From contig OX328131.1 in the NCBI GenBank assembly GCA_946811695.1, forward strand, positions 15,216,289-15,280,288: a DNA stretch of 64,000 nt. The letters run 5' to 3'. A program made the translations under genes and the position numbers. The first letter of the stretch is position 1. Each line of letters opens with the position of its first letter. Of this stretch, positions 33,206 to 45,027 are shown in pieces. The DNA is from Gonocerus acuteangulatus. Its lineage: Eukaryota; Arthropoda; Insecta; Hemiptera; Coreidae. The notes beneath the pieces were generated by a model. The model was not told where the DNA came from and searched no databases. It saw only the letters and a list, made by a program, of their open reading frames with translations.

Positions 33206-33272
33206 TACCATGAAATCAAAATTCCGGGAGGGGCTGCAGCCCCTCAGCCCCCCCCCCCTTATATACGCCCAT
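33206..33272. mobile_element. MITE end fragment, CATGGGCGTATAT family
   Basis: Only the right end remains: GGGAGGGGCTGCAGCCCC, a C-run and TTATATACGCCCATG. Confidence 0.75.
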
Positions 33273-33514
33273 GTAAACAATATGAAAAATTAGGGTTTAA
33301 TTACATACACAGACGTTTCATCATCTACGAAAATCATGGGAATTACAACTCACCTTAAAATATTCCTTACTCACTTCAAAGTGTTCTCAGGGCGATTTCG
33401 GCTTAAATATATCGGGAAAATGGAATATCGGTCGTATTTGTCGAACCAATCATGACCTTAATGAAAAAATTTGCTCAAGGTCACGTGATTTCCTGCGCTA
33501 TGCGTCCGAACTCG

Positions 33515-34470
33515 TGGCGTAATATTATGCTTGCACAGCCACGTTTTCTCGGAAACGGCTGGAGCGACAAATTCGTGATTGGTGTCATTCTAGAGCAACA
33601 AATTAGCAACAAATTCTCGTACCAATCTGAATTTCGTCAGACAATTAGATCGAAAGTTACGGGGGTGGCTGTGCTGGCGTAATATTACGCTAGCACAGCC
33701 ACGTTTTCTCGGAAACGGCTGGAGCGACAAATTCGTGATTGGTGTCATTCTAGAGCAACAAATTAGCAACAAATTCTCGTACCAATCTGAATTTCGTCGG
33801 ACAATTAGATCAAAAGTTACGGGGGTGGCTGTGCTGGCGTAATATTACGCTAGCACAGCCACGTTTTCTCGGAAACGGCTGGAGCGACAAATTCGTGATT
33901 GGTGTCATTCTAGAGCAACAAATTAGCAACAAATTCTCGTACCAATCTGAATTTCGTCAGACAATTAGATCAAAAGTTACGGGGGTGGCTGTGCTGGCGT
34001 AATATTACGCTAGCACAGCCACGTTTTCTCGGAAACGGCTGGAGCGACAAATTCGTGATTGGTGTCATTCTAGAGAAACAAATTAGCAACAAATTCTCGT
34101 GCCAATCTGAATTTTGTCAGACAATTAGATCAAAAGTTACGGGGGTGGCTGTGCTGGCGTAATATTACGCTAGCACAGCCACGTTTTCTCGGAAACGGCT
34201 GGAGCGACAAATTCGTGATTGGTGTCATTCTAGAGCAACAAATTAGCAACAAATTCTCGTACCAATCTGAATTTCGTCAGACAATTAGATCAAAAGTTAC
34301 GGGGGTGGCTGTGCTGGCGTAATATTACGCTAGCACAGCCACGTTTTCTCGGAAACGGCCGGAGCGACAAATTTGAAAATAGTGTAACAAATTAGCAACA
34401 AATTAGCAACAAATTACTGAGTATGTTAGAAGTTGGGGTTGCAATGTTGCTGTTCCAGCGTAATAGAGCT
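33515..34470 (-). repeat. 160-bp TAATATTAC satellite, inverted array, 6 hairpins
   Basis: The same 160-bp unit as at 24919-26853 in reverse orientation; hairpin centres at 33520 (variant TAATATTAT), 33680, 33840, 34000, 34160 and 34320. It ends with the same conserved edge as the left array, reading GTTGCTGTTCCAGCGTAATAG. Its inner end also starts within the hairpin. The two arrays are about 6.7 kb apart. Confidence 0.95.
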
Positions 34471-34609
34471 AGGAGAGCCGGCACGAGGACTGCACTGCTT
34501 AGGAAGCCAGTAGGCTTTTTGTTTGCGATCACTGCTAGTGCGTCCTCTTAGCCACCCAAGTGTGTACTCTTTGCCTCCAAGTAGGCCCAAGTACGCAAAT
34601 GGCATTTTT

Positions 34610-35055
34610 AGCATAAATATGCTTTAGCGATAACTAAACTGGAAAAAAATTACAAAAAAATGCGCATTAGCGTCCGCGCATGCGGACTAACCAAGTACAA
34701 AAAAGAAGACTGTATGTGTCACAAAAAAGTCTCCGCTGGCGTTCGCGCATGCGCAGTGGCGTTTGCTTATGCGCAGTGGCCATGTACGAAAAAGATGACT
34801 GTATGATATAGAGTACATTACATAGTTTTTTTCGGGTGTACGTAGCGTTCTATGAAATTGTCACAAGATGGTGTCCGCTGGCGTTCGCGCAAGCGCGGTA
34901 CGAAAAATTAGACTATGTTATACAACACTTTACATAGGTTTGTCCGGTGGACCTAGGCGTTCCATAAAGGTGTCACAAAAAAGTGTCCGCTAGCTTTCGC
35001 GTATGCGCAGTGGCGTTCGCATATGCTCAGTGGCCATGTACGAAATAGAAGACTG
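34610..35055. repeat. Diverged copies of the 68-bp intronic tandem repeat
   Basis: Shares ATGCTTTAGCG...ACTAAACT, GTCACAAAAAAGTCTCCGCT, CGCATGCGCAGTGGC and a TTACATAGGTTTGTC flank with 21610-22240. Units are less regular than in the intron. Confidence 0.7.
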
Positions 35056-35710
35056 AAGATTGAAGAGCTTCCTCAGGTTCTATCCAGAGCCCATAATTAA
35101 ATGTCTTCGCTGTCTGGTGTCCACAGTTCTCATGAGGCCTATTCTAGGAGCCTCAGCGATATTCAGGCGATCCTCGTCGCTCGGACTTATTAGTAATTTT
35201 GCTCTAGTGACAGAGAGTACATTCTATCGTCCTTTCCCCGCTTCCTAAAATCTATGTTACCTATCGGTCATTTACTCTAAGTGCCAGACTCCATCCGGCT
35301 GGTGAGTATTTTTTGTTCATACTCTCGCACAATTGACTACCACTAGAAAACCTCATCAACCCTTTAAACGCTCTGTATGTGGGCGTGAAAAGTAGTACCT
35401 CCTGCGCTCAATACGCCTGTCCGCTATGTGGGTTCTGCATCTGCCACGATCGGCTTCGCTAGTAGTTTTTCGTATTCCTTCCCTCCAAAAACGGCCAAAG
35501 GTCGAAGACGCATACAAAAATAGGGAAACATTTTTTTTAAACAACTACAAAACAGGAAAATTGGTATAGAAGGAACAATGAGGGCCGTCGAGACCGGTAG
35601 CGCTGCGATCTTATCTCACAGTTACGGTGTAAGTAGACCTAGTCCATCCTTCACATCTGATGAGATACTAGGGCCGCACTACATATAGCGGTTATAAGGT
35701 TAACTTACAA
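35056..35710 (+). other. Non-repetitive sequence, no gene recognised
   Basis: Moderate GC and several short open frames on both strands, none with a recognisable motif. It may contain decayed coding sequence. Confidence 0.4.
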
Positions 35711-35719
35711 GATACTAAC

Positions 35720-36164
35720 AGTGTTGGGCAAAAATTATTCAGAATTATGAATAATGATTTATGAATAAATGTATTATTTCATTCATGAATGAAGAATAAT
35801 TACTTTTATTCATTATTCGTTATTCTGTGAATGAAGTTTATGCTTTATTCACAAATTATTCGAATGATCAATCAGAATAAACATATTTTAGTGAATAATG
35901 ATAAATTTATTAAGATGTTGGCAGCCGGAAATATGTATATATATGTGTGTTTGAGTAGGATTAATCAGTAGACCAACTAGAAATAAATAATAACGAATGA
36001 TGAATAATGAATGATGAATAACGAATAATTAATAACGAATAATTCTGTGAATAATTCATGATGTACCGTGTGAATAAGATAATTCAATGAATTATTCATC
36101 ATTCACTAAAAATTATTTGAATAATCATTCGAATAATACTTTATTCGAATAATGCCCAACACTG
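35720..36164. mobile_element. hAT-type MITE with 8-bp TSD
   Basis: Starts CAGTGTTGGGCAAAAATTAT and ends ATAATGCCCAACACTG. GATACTAA is duplicated at 35712-35719 and 36165-36172. CAGTGTTGGGCAA-type ends with 8-bp duplications are typical of the hAT superfamily. The interior is built of many GAATAAT/ATTATTC motifs on both strands. Confidence 0.92.
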
Positions 36165-36574
36165 GATACTAAGTTATCGTTATTTAACTTAAACTCTTTG
36201 GGGAATATTTCTTTGCGTTTAATCACACCACAAACACATTATTTGTGTAAAAACACCTATTTAACGTCAACTCGCCATTTGGGTATTAGTGTGCTTCTTT
36301 GCGCATGCACTAAAACACACCCATGAAATTACTCATGCGCAATGACTTATTTCCCTCCATGAGTGAAGAGCGAACAGTCAAGAAAAAGAGAATGATTAAT
36401 GAGCGTTGATTAAAAACTCACAAATGACTAACAATTTATTCAAAATTTTATTCGAATTAACCATCATTTTTTTTTACATTGATTATGCCCTAAATTCTAG
36501 GGACCGAGAGAAATATTCGAATTAAAGACGACTTCGAATTATCGAAGTTCGAATTATCCATGTTCCACTGTATC

Positions 36575-36823
36575 TGATTTACGACCATACGGCACACAAG
36601 GGAGATAGTGTGATAGTGCTTCGACTGTTAGAGTCTTTAGCACCAAGGTACCCATTAATAAATTAATTAAACGCTGGGTTGGCCTAGTGACGGTCTGGGA
36701 GGCCGAATCCAACCCACGAACGAAGACACTAGAAGATGAAAATCTTAAGTGCCTGCTTGGGATTTGAACTGAGGTCCTAAAGCAAATTAGTCCAGTGCTA
36801 TACCACTGAGCTAACCTCGCCCC
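36575..36823 (-). repeat. tRNA-derived SINE (minus), tail missing
   Basis: The minus strand has GGTTAGCTCAGTGGTATAGC and a B-box-like GTTCAAATCCCAAGC, then the same body as 15859-16213 up to the ACACTATCTCCC block. The 3' end and T-tail are lost. Confidence 0.82.
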
Positions 36824-36839
36824 TTTATATATGTATACC

Positions 36840-37070
36840 GTAACAAGGTTTTACGGACGAAATTCGCGTGAACAAAATCGAAACGCTTACGTTTTTGCGT
36901 TCCGAGGCCTTCATGGGCACGTTTGATAACTTATTACACGTGAAAAATCTAATGAAACCATTTTCACGGTCATATCTACAACAGTTGTCAACGAAATTGG
37001 AGAAAACCTGATTTTTCTAGGGATTTTTGCTATATTGTTATATATTTTGTAATAGTTTGGGTAGTAAGCG
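36840..37070 (+). repeat. TA-anchored repeat fragment
   Basis: Contains CGAAATTCGCGTGAACAAAATC and CGCTTACGTTTTTGCG as in copies B and C, without the TA core. Confidence 0.55.
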
Positions 37071-37078
37071 TAAAAAGT

Positions 37079-37924
37079 GTATTCGTAGAAATACGGTTCT
37101 CATGCCATATTTGGTATAGCCATCTCATTCGTAGAAATACGGTTCGCATGCCATATTTGGTATATCCATCTCATTCGTAGAAATACGGTTCTCATGCCAT
37201 ATTTGGTATATCCATCTCATTCGTAGAAATACGGTATGCCATATTTGGTATATCCATCTCATTCGTAGAAATACGGTTCTCATGCCATATTTGGTATATC
37301 CATCTCATTCGTAGAAATACGGTATGCCATATTTGGTATATCCATCTCATTCGTAGAAATACGGTTCTCATGCCATATTTGGTATATCCACCTCATTCGT
37401 AGAAATACGGTATGCCATATTTGGTATATCCATCTCATTCGTAGAAATACGGTTCTCATGCCATATTTGGTATATCCATCTCATTCGTAGAAATACGGTA
37501 TGCCATATTTGGTATATCCATCTCATTCGTAGAAATACTGTTCTCATGCCATATTTGGTATATCCATCTCATTCGTAGAAATACGGTTCTCATGCCATAT
37601 TTGGTATATCCATCTCATTCGTAGAAATACGGTTCTCATGCCATATTTGGTATATCCATCTCATTCGTAGAAATACGGTTCTCATGCCATATTTGGTATA
37701 TCCATCTCATTCGTAGAAATACGGTATGCATGCCATATTTGGTATATCCATCTCATTCCTAGAAATACGGTTCTCATGCCATATTTGATATATCCATCTC
37801 ATTCGTAGAAATACGGTTCGCATGCCATATTTGGTATATCCATCTCATTCGTAGAAATACGGTTCTCATGCCATATTTGGTATATCCATCTCATTCGTAG
37901 AAATACGGTTCTCATACCATATTT
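37079..37924. repeat. 46/42-bp tandem repeat
   Basis: About 19 copies of CATTCGTAGAAATACGGTTC...TGCCATATTTGGTATATC. Full units are 46 bp, and a 42-bp type lacks TCTC before ATGCC. The two types alternate in the middle of the array. Confidence 0.93.
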
Positions 37925-38059
37925 TCAGGCGCCAAATACCTTGCTTCGCTACTTTGTGAGATTTCATTTCACATTTATTTACTTTTCCACGAGATATTAA
38001 GACAAAACTAACTGCTTCAATTCTAACCTTTCAAATTGACCATAGTACTATAGCAGTAA

Positions 38060-38140
38060 TATGTGTTCTCTCGAACTCAGATATCCCGCAAGAGAATCCA
38101 GTGTGCTAGCCAATAGACCACAGCAAGGCCCTAATATCAC
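38060..38140 (-). repeat. tRNA-like SINE head fragment (minus)
   Basis: The minus strand reads GTCTATTGGCTAGCACACTG then GATTCTCTTGCGGGA, the same head as the SINE at 54798. The rest of the element is absent. Confidence 0.6.
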
Positions 38141-38910
38141 TATTTAAATTCATTGTTCTATTGTTTGTTTATTCTAACATATGAAAATGATGAATGGGGA
38201 AACGGTAGATTGTTGTAGATGAAGAGATGAATGGAAGACGAAAGCAGACAGAAAAAAACTCCAACATGTCTCCCTCCCCCTGTATGTCCCATTGTTTGAT
38301 AGATATTGTTATTCTGGACCCGTCTTCCTCGCTGTCTATCTGCTTGTTCGCTCTGGAAGGTCGTTCCGTCTGGACGTACATGAAAACCACTAGAGTAGAA
38401 TATTTAGCCAAATGACGCTACTTTACCCGTATTAAGAGGGATGCCTCTCCTCAATTACGGGGTAATAGTACATTGTGTGATAAAAATCAATGTTCAATTC
38501 TATAATTTATGATTAACAAAAAAATCAATATTTTTCAATTCTTTATGTAATACGTTTTGTGTAGGATGTTAAAGTATCCAAAAACAAAAAACAAAAAGGT
38601 TGGATTCTTCAAAAACAAAATGGCAGCACTGTGTCAGACTTTTTTTTCACGGGCGATAGTCTTCAGGCGACAATTTTTAACCTGCTGCAAAAAAATAAAA
38701 TTATTTTGAAAGAGGAAGGTAAAATCTAGTAATGTAGGTACGTAGGAGTTTTCTGAAATATTATTTCTTTTGGAAATGGTGTACAATTCTTCATTTTCTA
38801 TGAAACTATCCGTCGAATATAAAATTAGAATAAAATAGAATTATAAAATCGTTATAATTCTATGAGTCGAAAAAATCCTACTTACTGTAATAGCAAATTT
38901 TATTAGAAAG
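38141..38910 (+). other. Non-coding sequence, nothing recognised
   Basis: Mixed-composition sequence with complementary short frames at 38169-38415 on both strands and no recognisable motif. Confidence 0.4.
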
Positions 38911-38921
38911 CTCCAGTTAAA

Positions 38922-39618
38922 GGTAAAAGTGAAGTTTCACGCCCTCAAAACCGATTTCTTTAACACTTTTCACAACAATGTTTTTTTATGCACTAAACGC
39001 GAATAAGTTAAAAAAAAAAAACAAAAAAAAAAAAAAAAAACCTTCGCATTTAACTAGGAAAGAAGTTATTAAGCACTATAGTTCACTGTTAGGAAGGTTA
39101 TAAAACTAGGCGTCAAGAGCGTATTTGTAAACACGCGCATGCGCAGATATGTAACATTGGGAAACAGAACTCTCATTTGAAATGTTCATAAGCCATTTAT
39201 TCAAAAATATTGTTAATTGTAAGGGCATGTCACCCGTCGTCACCTGCCGCTTAATAGCATACGTGCTATGCGTTACCGCTCGCTACGCTCGCTCAAGAAG
39301 GTAACAAAACCCCAGTCAATCCAACTCGCTAAAATTAATAGAATTCTATTAATTTTAGCGAGTTGAATTGACTGGGGTTTTGTTATCTTCTTGAGCGAGC
39401 GCAAACGCATAGCATGTATGCCTTAAAGTCGTCACAAATTTAGTTCTTTACATTAGCTCTCATACCCCGCATAACAGTGAACTTTAGTGCTTAATAACTT
39501 CTTTCCTAGTTAAATGCGAAGGTTTTTTTTAACGTATTCGTGTTTAGTGCATCAAAATACGTTATTGTACAAAATTTGAAAGAAATCGGTTTGGAGGGCG
39601 TGAAACTTCACTTTTACC
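38922..39618. mobile_element. Fold-back MITE, GGTAAAAGTGAAG family, 8-bp TSD
   Basis: Starts GGTAAAAGTGAAGTTTCACG and ends with its inverse. CAGTTAAA is duplicated at 38914-38921 and 39619-39626. The arms stay complementary for about 180 bp, with an expanded A-run on one side. The centre holds a second palindrome (GAGTTGAATTGACTGGGGTT / inverse) and the TTGAGCGAGCG...ACGCATAGCA module. A solo end of the family is at 61537-61680. Confidence 0.9.
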
Positions 39619-39894
39619 CAGTTAAAATTTGAAGTCGATCGGTTGAAACTTGAAACACATAGTTTTGAGATAATCGACTTTAAAGTTTCTTTTTTTTTTT
39701 TTTTTTTTTTTCTTAATGTGTACCAATCTTTTAGAATATTAACGCCACAGATGTTAGATAAAGTTTGGAATTTCACTTCATAATTGTATGCTTGTAATAA
39801 CTGTTATTAAGCCTTTATGTAATAAATTGTTGTCTTCAAAATGTTATATTATTGAATATTGGAATTTTTAAACTTATGTTACTTAATTTGTATA

Positions 39895-40175
39895 TTAGTT
39901 GGTAGTTAATTTAAGTACCTTGAGCAATGATTTCTGTTTGTTGCACATAGCCAGATTTGGGTTCACTTACACCCCTTGTTGGGCAACGAGCCACAACAAT
40001 CATAGTTTATTTAGGAGTTGTGTGTATTCTAAAAAATTAAATACATTTTTGATCTTTGTCGGGCTGTCTCCCATATCTTCACTCAAATTACCTATGAGGT
40101 TAAATAGAGACCTTTCATTCTCGTAGGCGGGCATTCAGTGAAGATATGCTTAATGGAAATTACGACACCGACTTT
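39895..40175 (-). pseudogene. LINE ORF2 C-terminal remnant (minus)
   Basis: The minus strand contains VVISIKHIFTECPPTRMKGL followed by frameshifted, stop-bearing sequence. The (I/V)KHIxxEC pattern matches the LINE tail seen at 27880, 29780 and 50880. Confidence 0.5.
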
Positions 40176-40342
40176 AAAGATTAATGTACTGAAAGGTTCA
40201 TTTTAATTTTTTTTTTTTTTTCATAATTTCTTATAATAAAGATAAAAAAAAAATGGTTTTTAATTTTTAAATGTATCGGGACTTTAGTAGTAAAATCTCA
40301 TTTTTAACACATTTAAAAACTGTTCCGCCACATAAACACTTA

Positions 40343-40389
<47 letters not shown>

Positions 40390-40960
40390 CATGTGTCTGT
40401 TTGTTCCTTATAAAAATCTACACCGTTTGACCGATTTTGACCAAACTTGGCACACAGGTAGGTCTTGATACTGGAAATCTCCTAGGCTAGGTCAAAATAG
40501 TCAAATTTCAAAATTTGGTCAAAAGTTTTGTTCAAGAAAAATTGGCTACACTGAACCATTCAGATTCTGACGGTCATTTTGAATCGACAGCCATATTGAA
40601 TAATGTCTAAAATTTATTTGTTGATGTTCTTGATAATTATAATAAGACGAACTCATTGATGACTTTACATCATTATACATATAATCATGTAATGCAGTTT
40701 ATTTCAATTTTATATCAACAGTTTCTGTCTAACTAAGGAGCGCTGGCCTTTCTTTGATAAGAGCTATCTACTCGCAGGCTGTGGTGCTGGCCTCTGTCGG
40801 CTGTTTCACGAGACAGCACTAGACAGATATAAACCAATTCACACCGCTTCACCGATTTTGACGTAACTGGGTGTACAAGTAGATCTTGATACGGGGAAAG
40901 TCATAGGCAGAAAGAAGGTGTAGCATGGCACACTGGGTAACAACTAGTTGGACATAAATT
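40343..40960 (+). repeat. (TA)n-anchored repeat with two related blocks
   Basis: A TA run (40343-40384) followed by TCATGTGTCTGTTTGTTCC and ACCGTTTGACCGATTTTGAC...GGCACACAGGTAGGTCTTGATAC. A second diverged block is at 40835-40930. This organisation is shared by many arthropod interspersed repeats; the class is unknown. Confidence 0.6.
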
Positions 40961-41276
40961 TTAATTAGTTAAGGACTGACTGCTTTCTTAATCCCTAGTT
41001 TACTAGCTTGGTACTTGTCATAAGTTCTTGATCACCTCACTAAACTGATTTGGTCACAAGTCGGTCTCACATTGTTGGACAAGTGCGTTCAGTAACTAAC
41101 TTGTCAATAAACACTCGTTGGGCTGTGCAGTCGATATGTCGAAGGACAACTTCGTAGTTGAATGGAGGTGCTAGAGGTTACTTGTCGCTTAGTAAATAGA
41201 ATACATTCCTATCCACTTGGACTTGCCGCGTGTTCTAATACTTGCCACTAAAAAACAAAAACTGGTTACACGTAGG

Positions 41277-41589
41277 CAGAGTTGGGCAAACGTTAGCGCG
41301 CGCTAAAAGCTGATACCTCTCCGCTAATTTAGCGAAACTGTAGAAAGCCAGCGCTAATAATTAGCGGTTAGCGGCGGCAGTGCGATAACCGCTAATCTAT
41401 TTATGAAATATCGTAATTGCTAATAGCTTAAGCTATAATTACATAGCAATTACGATATTTCATAAATAGATTAGCGGTTAGCGCACTGCCGCCGCTAACC
41501 GCTAATTATTAGCGCTGGCTTTCTACAGTTTCGCTAAATTAGCGGAGAGGTATCAGCTTTTAGCGCGCGCTAAGGTTTGCCCAACTCTG
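41277..41589. mobile_element. Palindromic hAT-type MITE with 8-bp TSD
   Basis: The element is 313 bp: CAGAGTTGGGCAAAC...GTTTGCCCAACTCTG, with CACGTAGG at 41269-41276 and 41590-41597. The two halves are almost perfect inverse copies over about 145 bp (two mismatches seen), so the whole element can fold into one hairpin. The arms repeat TTAGCG/CGCTAA motifs many times. Confidence 0.95.
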
Positions 41590-41609
41590 CACGTAGGTGC
41601 TAGTGCTCA

Positions 41610-41990
41610 GGCGAAAAGTATCTGGTCGACCCATAAGTAATGTCGGTGGACTGTAGAATGTGTCGATCCAAGTTTTTCTGCTACCTCTTCGACTGTTACA
41701 ACAGGATTTTCTTCTACAGTAGCCTGGAGGAGTTGGTCGTCAAGCTCTGTTGGTCCACCTGTACGAGGCTCGTCTTCAAGCTTGCGGTTTCCCGCTCGAA
41801 ATTGATCAAATCACCGCTGTACTTGTCGCTAACTAATGACATTTTAGCCATATATATCTACAAGTTTTTAATAAGTAGAAGCAGCATTTTCTCAATTATC
41901 GAATTCCATGCATAAAATCGCATAAGTGGTGTCTGGGGGATCCATTTCAAATGAAATTTCAGCACAGAATATATATGTTACTAATATTTG
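41610..41990 (-). pseudogene. Mariner transposase N-terminal (HTH) fragment
   Basis: The minus strand reads FDQFRAGNRKLEDEPRTGGP, LLQATVEENPVVTVEEVAEK and LGSTHSTVHRHYLWVD, the paired-like DNA-binding region of mariner transposases (RWFxxFRxGxxxLEDEPRxGRP...ELGxSxxTVxRHL). A TGA replaces the Trp of RWF, and another stop lies just upstream. The catalytic domain is absent. Confidence 0.85.
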
Positions 41991-42093
41991 TCACCTCCCA
42001 CTAAAAAATAACCTCTTTACAGGCAGCTACAAGTGCTTAGTTGACAATTACAAAGCTCGGTAAAACTTGGCACTTGAGGAGGCTTTGGTATAA

Positions 42094-42340
42094 GTGATCG
42101 AATACATTAGTAGATACAGGATAGGGATTAGGAAAGCCCCAGGTATAAATACCACGAGAAGACGGTACAAACCAATCCTAGTGATAGCCATCTCCAAGCT
42201 GAAGAGGGTAGAGAGATTTCAAGGAGCTTGGAACACATCCAAAACCTGCCCGGGCTCTGCAATGCAGTACCTTCCTGAACACTTCCTTCAAGCTCCAAGA
42301 GTAAGAGTCACTCTTCGTGGGGAATTTCATCTTTATACAT
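42094..42340 (+). other. Unidentified open stretch before the 61-bp satellite
   Basis: About 80 codons with protein-like composition (IRKAPGINTTRRRYKPILVI, RVERFQGAWNTSKTCPGSAM), running into the satellite. No family was recognised and no splice sites or start context are convincing. It may be an exon remnant or transposon-derived. Confidence 0.25.
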
Positions 42341-44575
42341 CTGTTTCGATCATTTGAACAGTTATTGTAAACAATTTGCGTGGGCTCTCATATGTATACA
42401 TCTGTTTCGATCATTCTAACAGTTATTGTAAACAATTTGCGTGGGCTCTCATATTTATACATCTGTTTCGATCATTCTAACAGTTATTGTAAACAATTTG
42501 CGTGGGCTCTCATATTTATACATCTGTTTCGATCATTCTAACAGTTATTGTAAACAATTTGCGTGGGCTCTCATATTTATACATCTGTTTTGATCATTCT
42601 AACAGTTATTGTAAACAATTTGCGTGGACTCTCATATTTATACATCTGTTTCAATCATTCTAACAGTTATTGTAAACAATTTGCGTGGACTCTCATATTT
42701 ATACATCTGTTTCGATCATTCTAACAGTTATTGTAAACAATTTGCGTGGGCTCTCATATTTATACATCTGTTTCGATCATTCAAACAGTTATTGTAAACA
42801 ATTTGCGTGGGCTCTCATATTTATACATCTGTTTCAATCATTCTAAAGGTTATTGTAAACAATTTGCGTGGACTCTCATATTTATACATCTGTTTCGATC
42901 ATTCTAACAGTTATTGTAAACAATTTGCGTGGGCTCTCATATTTATACATCTGTTTCGATCATTCTAACAGTTATTGTAAACAATTTGCGTGGACTCTCA
43001 TATTTATACATCTGTTTCGATCATTCTAACAGTTATTGTAAACAATTTGCGTGGACTCTCATATTTATACATCTGTTTCGATCATTCTAACAGTTATTGT
43101 AAACAATTTGCGTGGGCTCTCATATTTATACATCTGTTTCGATCATTCAAACAGTTATTGTAAACAATTTGCGTGGACTCTCATATTTATACATCTGTTT
43201 CGATCATTCTAACAGTTATTGTAAACAATTTGCGTGGGCTCTCATATTTATACATCTGTTTCGATCATTCTAACAGTTATTGTAAACAATTTGCGTGGAC
43301 TCTCATATTTATACATCTGTTTCGATCATTCTAACAGTTATTGTAAACAATTTGCGTGGACTCTCATATTTATACATCTGTTTCGATCATTCTAACAGTT
43401 ATTGTAAACAATTTGCGTGGGCTCTCATATTTATACATCTGTTTCGATCATTCAAACAGTTATTGTAAACAATTTGCGTGGACTCTCATATTTATACATC
43501 TGTTTCGATCATTCTAACAGTTATTGTAAACAATTTGCGTGGGCTCTCATATTTATACATCTGTTTCGATCATTCTAACAGTTATTGTAAACAATTTGCG
43601 TGGGCTCTCATATTTATACATCTGTTTCGATCATTCTAACAGTTATTGTAAACAATTTGCGTGGACTCTCATATTTATACATCTGTTTCAATCATTCTAA
43701 AGGTTATTGTAAACAATTTGCGTGGACTCTCATATTTATACATCTGTTTCGATCATTCTAACAGTTATTGTAAACAATTTGCGTGGGCTCTCATATTTAT
43801 ACATCTGTTTCGATCATTCTAACAGTTATTGTAAACAATTTGCGTGGACTCTCATATTTATACATCTGTTTCGATCATTCTAACAGTTATTGTAAACAAT
43901 TTGCGTGGACTCTCATATTTATACATCTGTTTCGATCATTCTAACAGTTATTGTAAACAATTTGCGTGGGCTCTCATATTTATACATCTGTTTCGATCAT
44001 TCAAACAGTTATTGTAAACAATTTGCGTGGGCTCTCATATTTATACATCTGTTTCAATCATTCTAAAGGTTATTGTAAACAATTTGCGTGGACTCTCATA
44101 TTTATACATCTGTTTCGATCATTCTAACAGTTATTGTAAACAATTTGCGTGGACTCTCATATTTATACATCTGTTTCGATCATTCTAACAGTTATTGTAA
44201 ACAATTTGCGTGGGCTCTCATATTTATACATCTGTTTCGATCATTTGAACAGTTATTGTAAACAATTTGCGTGGGCTCTCATATTTATACATTTGTTTCG
44301 ATCATTTGAACAGTTATTGTAAACAATTTGCGTGGGCTCTCATATTTATACATCTGTTTCGATCATTTGAACAGTTATTGTAAACAATTTGCGTGACCTC
44401 TCTTATTTATACATCTGTTTCGAGCATTTGAACAGTTATTGTAAACAATTTGCGTGGACTCTCATATTTATACATCTGTTTCGATCATTTGAACAGTTAT
44501 TGTAAACAATTTGCGTGGGCTCTCATATTTATGCATCTGTTTCGAGCATTTGAACAGTTATTGTAATCAGTTTGC
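42340..44575. repeat. 61-bp satellite array, about 37 copies
   Basis: The unit is ACATCTGTTTCGATCATTCT plus AACAGTTATTGTAAACAATT and TGCGTGGGCTCTCATATTTA, in strict 61-bp steps from GTTATTG at 42361 to 44557. Variants (GGG/GGA, CTAACAG/CAAACAG, CAATC...AAAGG) recur in a roughly 5-unit order in the centre, suggesting a higher-order repeat. Edge units are more diverged. Confidence 0.95.
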
Positions 44576-44854
44576 GCCACCTGTCGCCTTTTTAAGCCTT
44601 TTTTCGATCATTTTAATAGATTTTTTTAAAACAGTTTTGCGCAGCCTCTCAAGCTAATAGTCCTGTTTCAATTATTAGGTATATAAATAATTTGCACGTG
44701 GTCTTACTGTTATACACATGTCTTAAATGAGTTATTGTACAAAATTTGCGCGGGCTATCATATTTATACCACGGTTTGTTTATTTTTACTGTTAGGGATG
44801 AGTATAGCAGACATTGTAAAATATTTGGGTAGGATTTTATTTTTATAAATATTT

Positions 44855-45027
44855 ATCCCCTCAAAAAACTAACGTTGAAAAAAGAGGCCCCTTCTAAAAA
44901 CGGTTTGCCTATGAACGCTATGATATCATAGTATTGGGCATAGTGGTATCATAACATTAATAGGCTGACAGTTTATGGGAGGGGCCTGGAACTGTGCTTT
45001 TTTTCAACGTTAGTTATTTGGGGGGAT
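44855..45027. mobile_element. Small MITE-like inverted repeat
   Basis: CCCCTCAAAAAACTAACGTTG and its near inverse CAACGTTAGTTATTTGGGG bound about 170 bp. No target duplication was seen. Confidence 0.5.

Noticed and set aside
33452..33772. Open frames on both strands across the inverted satellite
   Set aside because: Pass through non-coding satellite units and recur with the repeat.
37079..37924. CRISPR-like short repeats
   Set aside because: Simple tandem repeat with no spacers and no cas genes.
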